Below are positions 23,078-34,975 of a stretch of DNA of 64,000 nt, in pieces; position 1 is the stretch's first letter; the number at the start of each line of letters is the position of its first letter. The stretch is from contig OX578138.1 in NCBI GenBank assembly GCA_951213105.1, positions 63,339,040 to 63,403,039 of the forward strand. The letters run 5' to 3'. Both the position numbers and the translations under genes were made by a program. Below the pieces are notes generated by a model that was given only the letters and a program-made list of their open reading frames with translations, searched no databases and was not told where the DNA came from. The stretch comes from Amaurobius ferox (taxonomy: Eukaryota; Arthropoda; Arachnida; Araneae; Amaurobiidae).

Positions 23078-24949
23078 CCAAAACCGGAAGTGGAAATCTT
23101 TAGTAAATCTTCTTATCCCTCTGAAATTGGATGATAGATAGATATCAGTCATCATCTAAGCTATAACCAATCCTGATAAAAATAATAAATGTTTTAAGGA
23201 TAGCTTTTGAACCGGAAATAAAAACCCTTAGTAAACCTCACACCTCTTCCGGGATTTAGTACTGAATTTTTATGTCATCATCTAAACTTTATCTATATCT
23301 AACCATAAGAAAATATTAGTTATATATTTGTACGTTAAGATTACACGTTATTTGTATGAAACGTTATATATTTGTACAAGAAAATTTCCAACTAAGGATA
23401 AAAGTTCATATTTTTTCGTACTTCATTTTTCGATGTATGAACTAAAATAAATGTATACACTCCACTTCCAAGAGTTTGTGAGCCGATGTATTAATTTATT
23501 TTTGTATTCTTGAGATTGTTAGTGACTCTGCGAGCACAATAACTCATACTTACTAAATTAAAAATCTGAATAACAATTTAGTGCATTTATAAACACAATG
23601 GTCTTTATATATTCAATGTGGTAGAACATAGAAACAGTAAAATGTTTTCTAACATCTCCAAATCTCATCCCCCTCTGTAAATTTTACAAAAGTAATTGCC
23701 ACAAATTGTATTAAATAATACGGTCATTTTATATATCATAAAAGTGAAAAAATTACAATTTTCATTGTAACCCTTTTTATTTAGTTTTCGCAGTAATTAG
23801 TTTTTCTTTTTGAAGAATTTAAATCCAATTTTTACCCAGTTCATCTCACCGAAAATAGTGTGAATTCAGTTAAAGAAAACACTTAAAACACACATTCTGT
23901 AACAAGCGCGTGCGACATAAAGAAGTTACAAATGCACCGCGAAAATACCGTGTCACAAAGACCTGCAAATCATAAGTCAATCATCAAGTTGAACAAGAAA
24001 TTTATGAAAGAACGTTTATATGGCAGCAAATGGTGAATGCACTTCATTTCTGACGAAACTGTAAAACATTTTAACCTCTTACGTATATTTATTTCGGACA
24101 GTCATAAGAATTTTCGTAAAAACCTGAAGTGAAATATCTAGAACCGAAAATGGACATCCTTAGTGAATCCCCAACTCCCTCTGGGATTCGATTCGTAATC
24201 TATATCAGTTCACATATAAGCTCTATCTATAGCCAATCCTAGTAAACAGATGTTTCAAGGAAATGTCTTGAACCGAAAGTGAAAGAACCGGAAAGGGAAA
24301 CTTTAGTAAATCCGTTTATCTCGTCCGACATTGAATGCTGAATTTATATGTCTTTATCTATTAGAAATACATGTTCTAAACATTTTTGAGCCGGAAGTGA
24401 ACTAACTCCTTAGTGAAACCCATTCTCCTCCCGAATTAGATTCTAAATCCATATCAGCCATCATCTAATCCATATCTATAGCAGATAACCGATAAATAAA
24501 TGTTTTAAGGAAAATGTAAATTTTAAATCGAAGGTAACATCTTCAGAACCGGAAATTCTTAGTGAACATCCCTACCTCCTTCGAAATTTAATGCTAAATC
24601 CCCATCAGTCATTATCTAACTCAATCTAGAGCCCATCCTCAGAAATAGATGTTTCAAGGAAATATCTTGAACCGTAAGTGGAAATCTTTAGTGAACCCCC
24701 TCTATTTCTCCGGAATTTAATTCCGAACTCACGAAACATCATCTAAGCTCTATGTGTAAACAATATTGCGATATAGATGTTTCAAGTAAAATTAAAATTT
24801 TTGAACCGAAATTGTAAAAGAACCTAAAATTTAAATTCTTAATGAACCCTATACTTTCCTCTGGAATTTAATGCTGAATCCAAATCATTCATCATCTGAG
24901 CTCCTATCTATAGCCCATCCTGAGAAAAGTATGTTTAAAAAAATTTCTT

Positions 24950-26135
24950 TCGTAAAAACAATCATATATCAAAATTTTTGCGACCAATCATATTTCTTTA
25001 ACTGTCCGATACAGTTGACGGAACAACAGTATTTGAAACCTCCACTGAATGAAAATATCAAAGTGTCTGAAGGCCTCGATATATTCAGTTCAAGGGATGT
25101 GACAAATAATTTGCAAATGTGCCGCAGATGTGCCATGTCATCAAAACCTGAAATAAAGTCGAACCATCTTTCCTTTGCCATCCGATACCGTTGATGAAAT
25201 AGAATTCTTTGAAATTTTTGTTAAATAAAAATACCAAAATGTCTGAAGGCCTCGGTATATTCGGTTCATAGGATGTGGTAAATAATTTATAAATGTGCCA
25301 CATATGGGCCATGTCATCAAAACCTGCAATAAAGTCGAATCATATTTCCTTAGCCATCCGATACAGTTGCTGAAATAGAATTCTTCGAAATCTTTATTAA
25401 ATAAAAATACCAAAATGTCTGAAGGCCTCGGTATATTCGGTTCATGGGATGTGACAAATAAGTTACAAATGTACCGCAGATGTGCCATGTCATCAAAACC
25501 TAACATAAAGTCGAATCATATTTCCTTTGCCATCCGATACAGTTGATGAAATAGAATTCTTTGAAATCTTTATTAAATAAAAATATCAAAGTGTCTGAAG
25601 GCCTCGGTATATTCGGGGTTCATGGGATGTGACAAATAATTTACAAATGTGCCGCAGATGTGCCATGTCATCAAAACCTGCAATAAAGTCGAACCATCTT
25701 TCCTTTGCCATCCGATACAGTTGATGAAATATAATTCTTTGAAATCTTTATTAAATAAAAATATCAAAGTGTCTGAAGGCCTCGGTATATTCGGGGTTCA
25801 TGGGATGTGACAAATAATTTACAAATGTGCCGCAGATGTGCCATGTCATCAAAACCTGCAATAAAGTCGAACCATCTTTCCTTTGCCATCCGATACAGTT
25901 GATGAAATATAATTCTTTGAAATCTTTATTAAATAAAAATATCAAAGTGTCTGAAGGCCTCGGTATATTCGGGGTTCATGGGATGTGACAAATAATTTAC
26001 AAATGTGCCGCAGATGTGCCATGTCATCAATATCTGCAATAAAGTCGAACCATCTTTTTCCTTTGCCATCCGATACAGTTGATTAAATAGAATTCTTTGA
26101 AATCCTTAATAAAAATAAAAAATATCAAAATATCC
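24950..26135. repeat. Satellite S2, about 178-bp monomers, six copies
   Basis: The GGATGTGACAAATAATTT-type landmark occurs at 25095, 25271, 25447, 25625, 25803 and 25981 (spacings 176, 176, 178, 178, 178). The two monomers around 25573-25945 translate to identical 64-residue frames, so they are very recently duplicated, while the outer copies are more diverged. The minus-strand frames of 64-121 codons are satellite by-products. Confidence 0.9.
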
Positions 26136-26400
26136 GAAGGCCTTAGTTCACTCTGGTAATTGAAAGGAAGCTTCCGTGACTTTGCTTCTTGTCTTGGAAG
26201 CCATCATTTTAACCGCATTATTCTGCACACAAGGAAACTTTCACCTCAACCTCCGTTCTAATCGATTATTACGTTCGACAACAATAACGATGAAAGCTTT
26301 TCAAACGCGTCCTTTTCCATCAATTTTTGCCAATCATCCTTCTTTTCTAATATAGCTCTTTTTCGCTGAAAAGGTTATTTTTTATTGTTGCAATGTCTGT
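26130..26400 (+). repeat. Interspersed repeat G, copy 2
   Basis: The direct counterpart of 20490-20720, with the same order of blocks; it adjoins the right edge of satellite S2. Confidence 0.6.
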
Positions 26401-28835
26401 ATAGGGTATTATTTTCCCCAAAATTTTCACGAGATATTAATAAGCACGTTTAAAGACTTTTCGAACACATTTCAAACACTTTTAGAGAGATATTCATCTG
26501 TGGGTATGTATGTCTGTGAGATGTAAGCACTATAACTCAACATCGAGTGTTCTTTCCGCTATAAAATTGTATATGTCCATACATTATGTTGGAACCTAAA
26601 ACTAGATATATTTTAAATAATGTTCAACAAACCCAGGTATATCAAACTCTATTTTACCCCAAACTAACATTTTAAATAAAAGTTTGAATCAAAATTCAAA
26701 GCGCTATAATTATACTGACAAAGAAGAGGAATCTAAAACTTTATTAGGCCCCTATGTCTCAAAAGCGTAAAGAATTATTGGATTTCTTTTTACAATCTGC
26801 ACCCTATGCAGAACTGATGTAATTGTTCAGCCAATGAAGGGTATGACCCGTCACATAGTACCCATCTCTGTCTACGCCACTACTGTAAGCTACACGGGAA
26901 AGCATGTACGTCATTAATACGAGTAGAGGCTAATTTATAGCAGAGTATTTAAGACCTATACTTGTATTATTGGGCTAAAAATATTCTAAACTCATTTAAC
27001 TTGCTTTATCCTTTTGTACACAGTGGCACATGAGATACATTTCTCAGGTCCAAAAGTGCCGTCACTTGTATCAAAACTATACCTTGAATCAAAACTTGGA
27101 TCAAAACTATATAATAAGCAAAATATAAATATGGTAAGCTTCCCAATAATTGTAAACCTCCAGCATTTGATTACTTTGCTTATGGTAAAAAAACGGCCTT
27201 GTTAAGAATACGATCTTCTAGTTTGTGAATTAGTTGAGCATTTATTTTATGCGAATTGCATGAGTCCGCACAGAGAGCAGTTCGTTATCTGTGGCTGATA
27301 AAAAGAAAATCACCCCTGGTTACGGACACTGCGGCTAGTAAATATTAAAACGTGGTTTGCCTGAGGATTAGATGTAAAATTAAATAAAATGTTATCACTT
27401 GAATAAATTTTACAAGCATTTTGGAAGTATGACTTGCAATTGAAAATAAACCGCCACGCACTGTTTTAAAATCGCACTTAAAGGTTGTTAATTTATGCTA
27501 GAACGTCATTTAAAAATTGTAAATAATTCAAATAGTTAAATTCGTTACATTTAAAACGTGCTGGGTTAGCTGGTTACAGAATTCTTTGGCAGACACAATG
27601 ATGCGGTCTGTGGCGAAATTTTTAATATTGGTGCAATTTGGAACAACCCTACATAGCAGATTTTTATGACGAGCAGCACAGCGTATTTCCCGAAAGCCAG
27701 TCAAAGTTGTCTGGAGAGGTTAGTGGTTTTGGTCCAAGAATATTTTGTTCTACTTGCGTATTAGCTACGACCTTTTTATTGAGCATCTTTCTGGATGGCA
27801 ATATCTCCAATTAATGCAGGTAATTGTTAGTCAATGTGCAGCGTTGTGGAGTCCCTAGTCATAGAAGACTTTAACCTCCGATATGAATATAATATGTGTA
27901 CTCATGACGTTACTTGAGCAGAAAGGTTAAGCGAAATCAGTTATTATATAAGTCATATTTTTAAAATATTATCAGTATATATCAACAGTACGTATAAATA
28001 TTTCACTCTTAAGTTTTCTCAATCTCATACTCTTTGGTGAATAAAATGATATTATCCATTTTGAACTTTACTATGGTTTGTACAAATGGCTGTCGTTGAA
28101 AAAATAAACCCGTGGCCGCTCGGGCTATAAATAAAATAAAATGACAATTTAGACTTAATGTAGAATTAGTGCCTTAATGCAGAATTGATGCAAAATTAGT
28201 GTCAAATCCACATGAATTAGTATGAAATTCACATGGAAATGTAATTTCAATCTACTTTGAAAAATAAAAGTACTGCTGATTGTAGAATAAAAATTTTTGC
28301 CCGTCTTTTATATCAAATATTTTTCTTGTCATTTTTATGTCTTCTATCTAGAAAGTACAAAAATTTGTATTATTTCAATTTTCGTATTTTGTCTTTATCC
28401 TATTGCACTTGTTTAATAATCTGGAATGAAACCAGCTGCTTAAACATGTATTCACATACCCTATTTCATATTTATTGCAATTGAGCAATATTTCAATGCA
28501 TCTTAATGTAGAAAAAGAGTGGAAGTGGTGACGTGACCAAATCAGCGGTGCCAACTTCGTTTGTTCGAGACATTTTTTAAACCCGCAATGATTTTGTTGC
28601 GGGTTCCTGGAACCCCTACTATTTTTCCGTATATTCACTGGAGAAAATGTAGTCATATATGCATAAATTTTGTATTTTATTAATTATTCAAGTTTTTCAG
28701 TACTCATTCCCTGTTTACTATATTATAAAGTGTGTATAGAAATTCACCTCTCAGACTCTTTATTGTATTCTGAATACAAGATTTTTACTCAGGAATTAAT
28801 AATTATTTAAAGAGAAAATTGTAGATATTTTTAAC
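26401..28835. other. No recognised gene or repeat over about 2.4 kb
   Basis: Frames of 60-93 codons on both strands (for example 27014-27205 plus, 28375-28656 minus) carry no motif I can name. A short AAT(G/T)-CAGAATTAGTG-like repetition is visible at 28150-28200. This is one of the few low-repeat stretches and may be intronic or intergenic. Confidence 0.35.
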
Positions 28836-29590
28836 TGTGAGACCAGAAATAGATCTCACACTTTGGTGAGACAGTTTGATGTACAATATTTATTGTGTCT
28901 GAAACGGCAAACAATAGTTCCAGTCTGGATGACGCCAGGTTTTACAGCATGTGAACCCAGAGATCAGATAAAACCATAATCCAGGAGTGTCAAGACAGAA
29001 GGAACCTAGCGGGCCCTTACGAAAATGGAAATAACAACATTGGATAAGAGGTTAATCACTGCTGAAGGTGCCTGCTGCGTTACCTGAATGCTGCAAATCA
29101 GAGAAAAAGGGGAGTAACACCCCCGAGAAAAAGAGCCACAACCTGTGACTTGAGAACGACACTTGTTTTTAGAGGGACGATATTGGTGCGACATTATGAC
29201 TGGAAATAAAAGACTTGGCGAATACAGAAATGACTACGAGAATGGCATAAGTGGAGTGTTAGAGTCAGCAGTACAAAATGATCGACGAAGTTACGGGGCG
29301 ATCCATTACACTACGAGTTAATGCTAGTAATAAGGACGACAGAATACGTGCAGCTAACAAAGTCCAAAACAGACTTGAAGGTTTGTGTTCCTCAAAAAGA
29401 TATCTGGGTCTAAACATATTTTAGGCAATTTAAGTGGTCACACGTGTTCCCTCCGCCGAAATAATAGGATTAATTGTTGTAATTGAATAATTAAGTATTT
29501 ATGTTTTTAATAAATGTTTTATTGTTAAAGTTAAAATGGTGTGATCCATTTATTATTATATTAATTAATAATTCTTTTACAGGACTCGCG
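28836..29590 (+). mobile_element. Diverged LTR, same family as 57548-58351
   Basis: It begins TGTGAGACCAGAAATAGATC and ends near TTTTACAGGACTCGCG. The start, a central AGTCTGGATGACGCCAGG block and the ACAATAAAACATTTATTAA-like end region (as its complement) all match the minus-strand LTR at 57.5 kb. The ending CTCGCG has lost the CTCACA of that copy. I see no primer-binding site or gag-pol, so it is a solo or truncated LTR. Confidence 0.55.
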
Positions 29591-30261
29591 CGAAAGATAA
29601 ATAATTGGAGGGGTTAAATAGCGGCGCAACAAAGCAATGTACTACAATAATAAATAAGTACCACTATACGAGCAATTTACGACCATGTCAATTTAGCAAT
29701 AATATAGTAATAAATATTATTTATATAAATTTATTTTCTAAAACTGTGCCACATTAACATGAGTAAAAATACCTAAACATAAATTTTGCATTTTTTTTGT
29801 TACTTTTGCAAAGATAATTAGGTTGGAAATCCACACAGTATCAGTATATTGTATATAATAATGTTGTGCCTGATTGCGTCTACAAAAACAAAGTAAATTA
29901 AATAAATAAGTATCTAGAAAAAAATATTTGTCTGTACTTAACTATATTTTGCTTCAGTTTAGCATTTCAGACGTCCTATTGTGCCAGATATCATCTATCT
30001 GAATGAAATTTAAATTAGACTTATTTACGAAACCCCCAATAATGGACCAAATTCACTATTTATACATGTTGGTCGAATAGTTCACATTTAAGTCTTGTTG
30101 ATATATTCGAAATAATGCTTACACTACTGTTTGGGAGAAGTGAAACACCAAGAAAGAATCACGCTAGTCGAAGGAAATTTAACTCACAGATTACTCATGT
30201 GGCAATTAGATAACTGACTGGCCGAATACTCCTTGAAAATCAACGGTCTCGCTATAAGCAA
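29591..30261. other. No supported feature
   Basis: AT-rich; no frames above background and no match to other families here. Confidence 0.3.
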
Positions 30262-30275
30262 CCCCTGAATAAGGT

Positions 30276-30563
30276 TGTTGTTGTTGAAACCCAGACCGTC
30301 CGACCTACCAGAAAGGTGTAAGGTAACTGTTTGGACGGTCGGGAAGTGCCACCCAATTTAGACCGGAACCCAGTGGGGGAGGCATCCACAGGGACCGTAC
30401 CCTCCTTCCCCTACCACCAACCTCTCGGAAGGACATTCGGACCCACATGTTTAACGTGATCGTACTCCGCATGAACACGGCGGCAGTTTTGGCAGAGGCT
30501 GGAATCGAACCCGGGCCTACCGAGTGCAACTCCAGCGCGCTAACCAATGGGCTACCGCGCCCC
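30276..30563 (-). mobile_element. tRNA-headed SINE (family R), copy 3, best preserved
   Basis: 288 bp. The minus strand starts at the tRNA-like head with TAGCCCATTGGTTAGCGCGC (A-box region) and GGTTCGATTCC (B box), followed by the CTGCCGCCGTGTTCATGCGG body and the CCGTCC/GGACGG tail hairpin, ending GGGTTTCAACAACAACAAC. It is flanked by perfect 14-bp duplications CCCCTGAATAAGGT (30262-30275 and 30564-30577). The frames of about 100 codons here on both strands are the SINE itself. Confidence 0.93.
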
Positions 30564-30641
30564 CCCCTGAATAAGGTAAATTTTTTAATAATTCGCGTTT
30601 CATATTTATTCGACAAATCGAATATTTTGGTGTGCAGAACC

Positions 30642-30685
30642 GGGGCCTCCGCTCCTCCGGGGCTCCGCTCCTCCGAGAGGCCCCG
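30642..30685. repeat. 44-bp GC-rich palindromic insert
   Basis: A block of about 80 percent G+C in AT-rich DNA, with ends GGGGCCTC and GAGGCCCC and an internal CTCCGCTCCTCCGGGGCTCC repeat. It is flanked by the 8-bp direct repeat GCAGAACC (30634-30641 and 30686-30693). The other units of family C lack it, so it is an insertion. Confidence 0.7.
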
Positions 30686-31596
30686 GCAGAACCCCCTAAA
30701 GAAGAAAATATTGGGAAACTTAATTTTCTCATTTCTTCCTTTCGAATTACCTACCCGTACACCACATTAAAGTTTATTTCATCCCGAGACACCCCTATTT
30801 TATTATTTCTCCTTTCGAACTTTTTCTATGAAGCACACCCATAAATGAACAGTTTTGAAAAACTCTGTTTGTCTTGGGTTTTTTATCAGATGATTGGCCC
30901 ATATGTCAAATATCAAGCCTCTATCACATTTAAAAGGAAGCGTGCCTCATTTATTTGGAAAATCGAATATATTAGTGAGCAGCACCCCCTACAGTAGCAA
31001 ATGTTAGAAAACTGAAATTTCACACTTTCTTCCTTTCCAACTTTTTACCCATACACCACAGTTCAAGTCTCTATCTCATCGCGAAGCATGCTTTTCTAGC
31101 ATTTCACCTTTCGAATGTTTTTGTGTGGAGTACCCACCCCCTTAAAATATACATTTTTTAAAAAATATATTCTTTTTGTGATATCTATCAGATGATTCGC
31201 CCATATACCAAATATCAAGCCTCTGTCCCGTTTTAAAAGAGGCGTTTCTCCTTTATTCCGAAAATCAAACATTTTGGTGTGCGGCACCCCCTAAAGTAGA
31301 AAATATTGGTAAACTGAAATTACACTTTCTTCCTTCCAAACTATCTACCCTTACACCAATTTTGATATCTCCATCTCATTCCGAAGCATGGTTTTTTTTA
31401 TCAATCCACTTTTCGAACGTTTTACTCTGGAGCACCCCCTTGAACAAAGATTTTTGAAAAACTATATTCGTCTTGGGTGTTTTCGTCAAATGATTAGCCC
31501 ATATACCAAATTTCAAGCCTCTATCAAATTTTAAAGGAGCCTTTTCTCATTTATTCGGTAATCGAACATTTTTGTGGGCTACACCCCCTTAAGTAG

Positions 31597-32180
31597 GGAG
31601 CCAACGGTCTTACCTTACTGAAAACACCAGTTCTCGTTAGATCACCGAAGTCAAGCAGCATCGGACGCGGTTAGTACTTGGATGGGTGACCACCTGGGAA
31701 CACCGCGTGCTGTTGGCACATTTCGGACGAGGTAGCCCGGTGGTTTGCGCGCTGCATTTGCACGCTGCCACAACTGCCGCCATGTTCATGCGGAGTACGA
31801 TCACGTTAAACACGTGGGTCCGTAAGTCCTTCCGAGAGGTTGGTGGTAGGGAAAGGAGTGTACGGTCTCTGTGGATGTCTCCCCCACTGGGTTCCGGTTT
31901 AAATTGGGTGGCACTTCCCGGCCGTCCAAACGGTTACCTTACACCTTTCTGGTAGGTCGGACGGTCTGGGTCTCAACAACATATTGTTGTTCTATGCTGT
32001 CACGCTAAGCAAATATAAAATTTCAAATAAGTTTCAATGCTTTGGCTCGAATTTTAAAAAAATTCTATCCAGTTCTAGATGTTTTGATAACATGCTGAAT
32101 ATAAAGTTTTGTGAAAATCCAAACGGTTACCTTACACCTTTCTGGTAGGTCGGGAGATCTGGGTCTCAACAACAACAACA
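31597..32180 (+). mobile_element. Chimeric retroposon: 5S-headed SINE plus captured family D plus second SINE tail
   Basis: One 584-bp insertion bounded by perfect 14-bp duplications ACCCCCTTAAGTAG (31583-31596 and 32181-32194). Order: a 5S rRNA-like head (31600-31717), a tRNA-like segment without B box, body and first tail to 31980. Next come 30 bases of unknown origin, a 110-bp piece of family D in reverse orientation (32011-32120), and a second tail hairpin copy ending in CTCAACAACAACAACA (32121-32180). The interior has no target duplication of its own, so the whole unit moved together. Confidence 0.88.
31600..31717 (+). ncRNA. 5S rRNA-derived SINE head (not a functional 5S gene)
   Basis: 118 bases resembling animal 5S rRNA from GCCAACGGTC through GATCACCGAAGTCAAGCAGC and TTAGTACTTGGATGGGTGAC to GTGCTGTTGGC. 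The internal control region (A-block and C-block type) is retained and would serve as a type 1 pol III promoter. It continues without a terminator into the SINE body, which shows that it is a SINE module. Other copies lie at 17265-17372 (minus) and 63011-63127 (minus). Confidence 0.85.
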
Positions 32181-32485
32181 ACCCCCTTAAGTAGAAAATA
32201 TTGGAACTCTGAGATTGCGCACTTTCTTCCTTTCGAACGATTTGCCCATACACCAAATTTGAAGTCTCTATCTTATCGCAAATCATGTTTTCCTATCATT
32301 TCAGTTTTCGAACATTTTCGAACAGCACCCCCTCTAGAGAACGTTTTCGAAAAATTCGATTTTCCCAGGGGGTTTTATCGATCAACCGAGCTGTGTATCA
32401 AATTGCAAGTCTCTATCTATTCGGAAAGTGCCTAAAAAAATCGTGACGGACAGACAGACACTTGGCAATTAGTATATATAGATAT

Positions 32486-33184
32486 AGATTATAGAACTAT
32501 GCAGGAATTTTCCGTTTCAAAATTCAATATCGAGTGAAGATATCTCAAGCAGCAATAACAGCCTTTGCTCGTATACAGCATACATGCGGAAGCCTAAAAA
32601 ACCCGAAATCTGAAAATAATATATTGCTCACCGACTATAATTTCCTAACAACCAGTAAACCTAAGTATTCTGCGATGGAAATCACTAAATTTTTCTCGGT
32701 ATTATAAAGAAAAAAAACTGATCTTGCACAGAAATTTCACATTCTAATTTAAATCTCATTTTTTCAGACTAAAATTACAATTATTTTACCTTAAATTTTG
32801 TGAATATTTATAATTATGCGTCTTATGTATTTCAAATGGGGGTGTAATATCGGTTAATGTCCCACATAAATATTTTTCAAAATGATATAGTCAAAACCCT
32901 ACTATAAAGCGTAAAATATAGATAAATAAAATTTCAACGTTTCATTCATTTCTTTCATCCTATTAAAACTGCTACACTTTCCTACAAGCTCCAGATACTA
33001 TTATACAACACTCCTACAAGAACTAGCTGCAACTTCCTGCAACCTTTGCGGTTTTTCTTATTTGAATGATGTTCCATACATTTTTAACGATTCCGCAACA
33101 GCACAGTCCATATTTACAATTTATCCCACAATATTTATTTCCATGGCACTATTTCATTACTACTTCTTAAAATATCAACGACAT
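32486..33184. other. No supported feature
   Basis: AT-rich and low-copy within the window; no frames of interest. Confidence 0.3.
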
Positions 33185-33345
33185 ATTTCATGAGTTTTAA
33201 ACTTATTCCATCAGAAGGATATTTAATTCACCTAATATTTCTTAAACTAAACCACTTTCAATAATTAGAAACATTGTCTACTAATTTTGTAATCCTTTAT
33301 TAAGTATCAGTATTACATCAGTATTGTTTCAATAATGAATTAAAA
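33185..33345 (+). repeat. Left copy of a 160-bp direct repeat (partner at 36480-36640)
   Basis: Both copies read AGTTTTAAACTTATTCC, ATATTTAATT, a CATTTCTTAAACTAAA type, then TTTGTAATCCTTTATTAA and TATCAGTATTG. They flank 3.1 kb containing family B copy 7 and three family A copies, so this is a local duplication or an older repeat into which these elements inserted. Confidence 0.7.
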
Positions 33346-34280
33346 AAATCTGATGTGGGCAGCACATAACTTTTCTTATATAATGCAATGAATTTAATAC
33401 TTTTACAGTTAAAAAAAATGTTATTCTTATAGTAGATAGATACTTATATTCTTTCCAAGATATTGAATTTTCTTCAATTAGTCGTCATTTTCATTGATTT
33501 AGCGTCATTTGTATCCATTTGCCTAGATTTTCGTTAATTTGGCAACATTTAAAAATGTTGCCAAGTTGGCGACATTCCGATAAATTCGTCGCCAAAATCT
33601 CGCCAAGCCTTATGGATGGAGAAATAAGTTATTCTTACAGCTGATAAATGACTATTGGCGTTCAAATACAAAAGTATTACTCAAAGTATCTTTTCTCGTG
33701 AATGGAACGAGTTAGATCCACGAGAATGATGTCAGCAAATTTATAGTATGATATTACATATGAAAAGTTTCTTAACATGTTTCTTAACAGTTAATATTTT
33801 TTTAATTTATGGGATTTTTTTGATAAATTTATTTGAAAAATGTTCAATATCTCGAGAACGGTTCATGCTAGCGTTCTAAAGTTTACGTCGATCGTTTTCT
33901 ATGGGAAAATTATCTAAGAAATGTCTATTTGCGTAACTTTATTAAAGGTTTTGATTTTTTGATGATTTTTTCGAAATTTCACTCGAAAATTTAGGGGGGT
34001 TCTGAACATTCGATTGTGTTTTAAAACAATAGGTTCCAGTATTCACGAATTGTGATTTTTGTACCAAATTTCATTCGAATCGCTCCATTCGTTCGTGAGA
34101 TATCGTCTCTACAGACTCACTGACACACACACACACACACACACACACAGATATCACTTCAAAAATGTACAATTCGCGATCAGGGATGCTTGAAACGTGG
34201 TCTCCCGTCGAAAACTCGAATTCGAATTTTCGACCTCGTCACAATACTTTCCTTACACATTATGTATATAAGGAAAGTAA
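33345..34280 (-). repeat. Interspersed family B, copy 7
   Basis: A reverse, nearly full-length copy: TCTGATGTGGGCAGCACATA at the left, GGCGA-type blocks at 33535-33610, CA repeats at 34122-34149, and the hairpin to AAGGAAAGTAATG at the right. The flanks (AATGAATTAAAA and ATAACAACG) are contiguous in the tandem repeat at 36800-36900, which therefore shows the empty site. Confidence 0.85.
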
Positions 34281-34554
34281 TGACATAACAACGAACAGAA
34301 TTCTATTTAAAGGCCCCGTGCTGGCTACGCTTTGCTGACCCGCCCCCCGTACCTAATAGCTTCGCGAGCTATTTCATGCCAAACTAAAGTTCAAATCGGT
34401 AAAGAACTTACTCGTATTTCACCGTATTACCCTTCTTATCTCTCTACAAGTGTACCAAATTTTATATTTTTGTATGCTACAGCTTTACAGTACGAAGCAG
34501 GGAAATTGGAGAAACGAATAATTTGTCAAACATCAGCGGAAGCAGCTTTTTAGC
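34281..34554. other. GC-richer low-copy patch
   Basis: Includes GGCCCCGTGCTGGCTACGCT and a 73-codon plus frame (34332-34553) with no motif I can name. The GCTTCGCGAGC palindrome at 34359-34370 stands out. Not assigned. Confidence 0.3.
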
Positions 34555-34975
34555 ATTTTCCAGCAGAGTTGTAAAGTGTTTATGACTTAGTTCATTCTGT
34601 CTGTCTGTCTGCCCGTTTGCACGATAACTGCCATAGAAATGACTTTATCAAAATGAAACTTTAGTATGTTATTGAGACGGTCTGTTGGACGTATGGGACT
34701 GTAACAGACTAATATCACCCAATTAGTTTTGGATTTAACCCGGGTTGAAAAAGTGAAATACATTGAACCTTATGGAACCACATTTTTCAAATATTTTTTA
34801 AGCGGAGTCAAAATTCACAAATTGTTTTAAAATTTTTAGGAAATATTCAAATTATCAAAAAATTCATCAAAATATGTTAAGTAGTTCTTTAAATAATAAC
34901 TGAAATAATAATTACACCCATATTATATGAAGAAATCACGTGACTCGTTGAAAATTAAAATATGGCATCCATTTT
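34555..34975 (+). repeat. Interspersed family A, copy 5 (5' part only)
   Basis: From GTTGTAAAGTGTTTATGACT with three CTGT units to ATGGCATCCATTTTT; then the next copy begins. Confidence 0.75.

Larger units (their letters stand above)
22670..24960 (+). repeat. Degenerate tandem family E
   Basis: Loose repetition of 120-180 bp with recurring blocks: a GAACCGGAAnTGnAA type, a CTTAGTGAA/CTTAGTAAA type, a TGCTGAATCC type, a TCATCATCTAAGCTC type and a GATGTTTCAAGGAAA type (for example 23090, 23210, 24140, 24280, 24400, 24540, 24670, 24800). Related fragments lie at 45930-46270 and 49500-50110. Old, diverged tandem DNA with no gene. A SINE and a mini-element interrupt it at 22717-23077. Confidence 0.65.
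30590..32485 (+). repeat. Tandem family C, about 300-bp units
   Basis: Units contain ATTTGTCTTGGG, ATGATTnGCCCATATnCCAAAT, CAAGCCTCTATC, a TTTTGGTGTGCnGCACCCCCT block and CTTTCTTCCTTTC. The ACCCCCTnnAGTAG junction recurs at about 30692, 30984, 31286 and 31583/32181. The last unit ends with GTGACGGACAGACAGACACT and ATTAGTATATATAGATATAG. A 44-bp GC palindrome (30642) and a chimeric SINE (31597-32180) interrupt it. No coding frame. Confidence 0.75.

Noticed and set aside
24969..25945. Series of similar minus-strand frames (64-121 codons) with a TWHICGTF-like motif
   Set aside because: They repeat with the 178-bp satellite period and run across monomer borders; no start or domain logic.
28375..28656. 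93-codon minus-strand frame with many Arg, Cys and His
   Set aside because: No motif, no paired splice or poly(A) signals and no repeat partner in the window; length is within chance for this size of region.
30480..30563. A genuine tRNA gene (minus strand)
   Set aside because: The A and B boxes are good, but no acceptor stem can be closed and the sequence is the head of a dispersed SINE.
30305..30770. Overlapping frames of about 100 codons on both strands (similar ones at 7316-7630, 59241-59661, 62780-63049)
   Set aside because: They are the SINE body read in several frames; the similarity between loci is due to SINE copies, and pol III boxes explain the sequence better than coding.
31600..31717. 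A functional 5S rRNA gene
   Set aside because: No pol III terminator follows; the sequence continues into the SINE body, is bounded by SINE target duplications and has substitutions. The copies at 17.3 and 63.0 kb behave alike.
34332..34553. 73-codon plus-strand frame in a GC-richer patch
   Set aside because: No recognisable domain, and it begins next to a family B border and ends next to family A; insufficient support.
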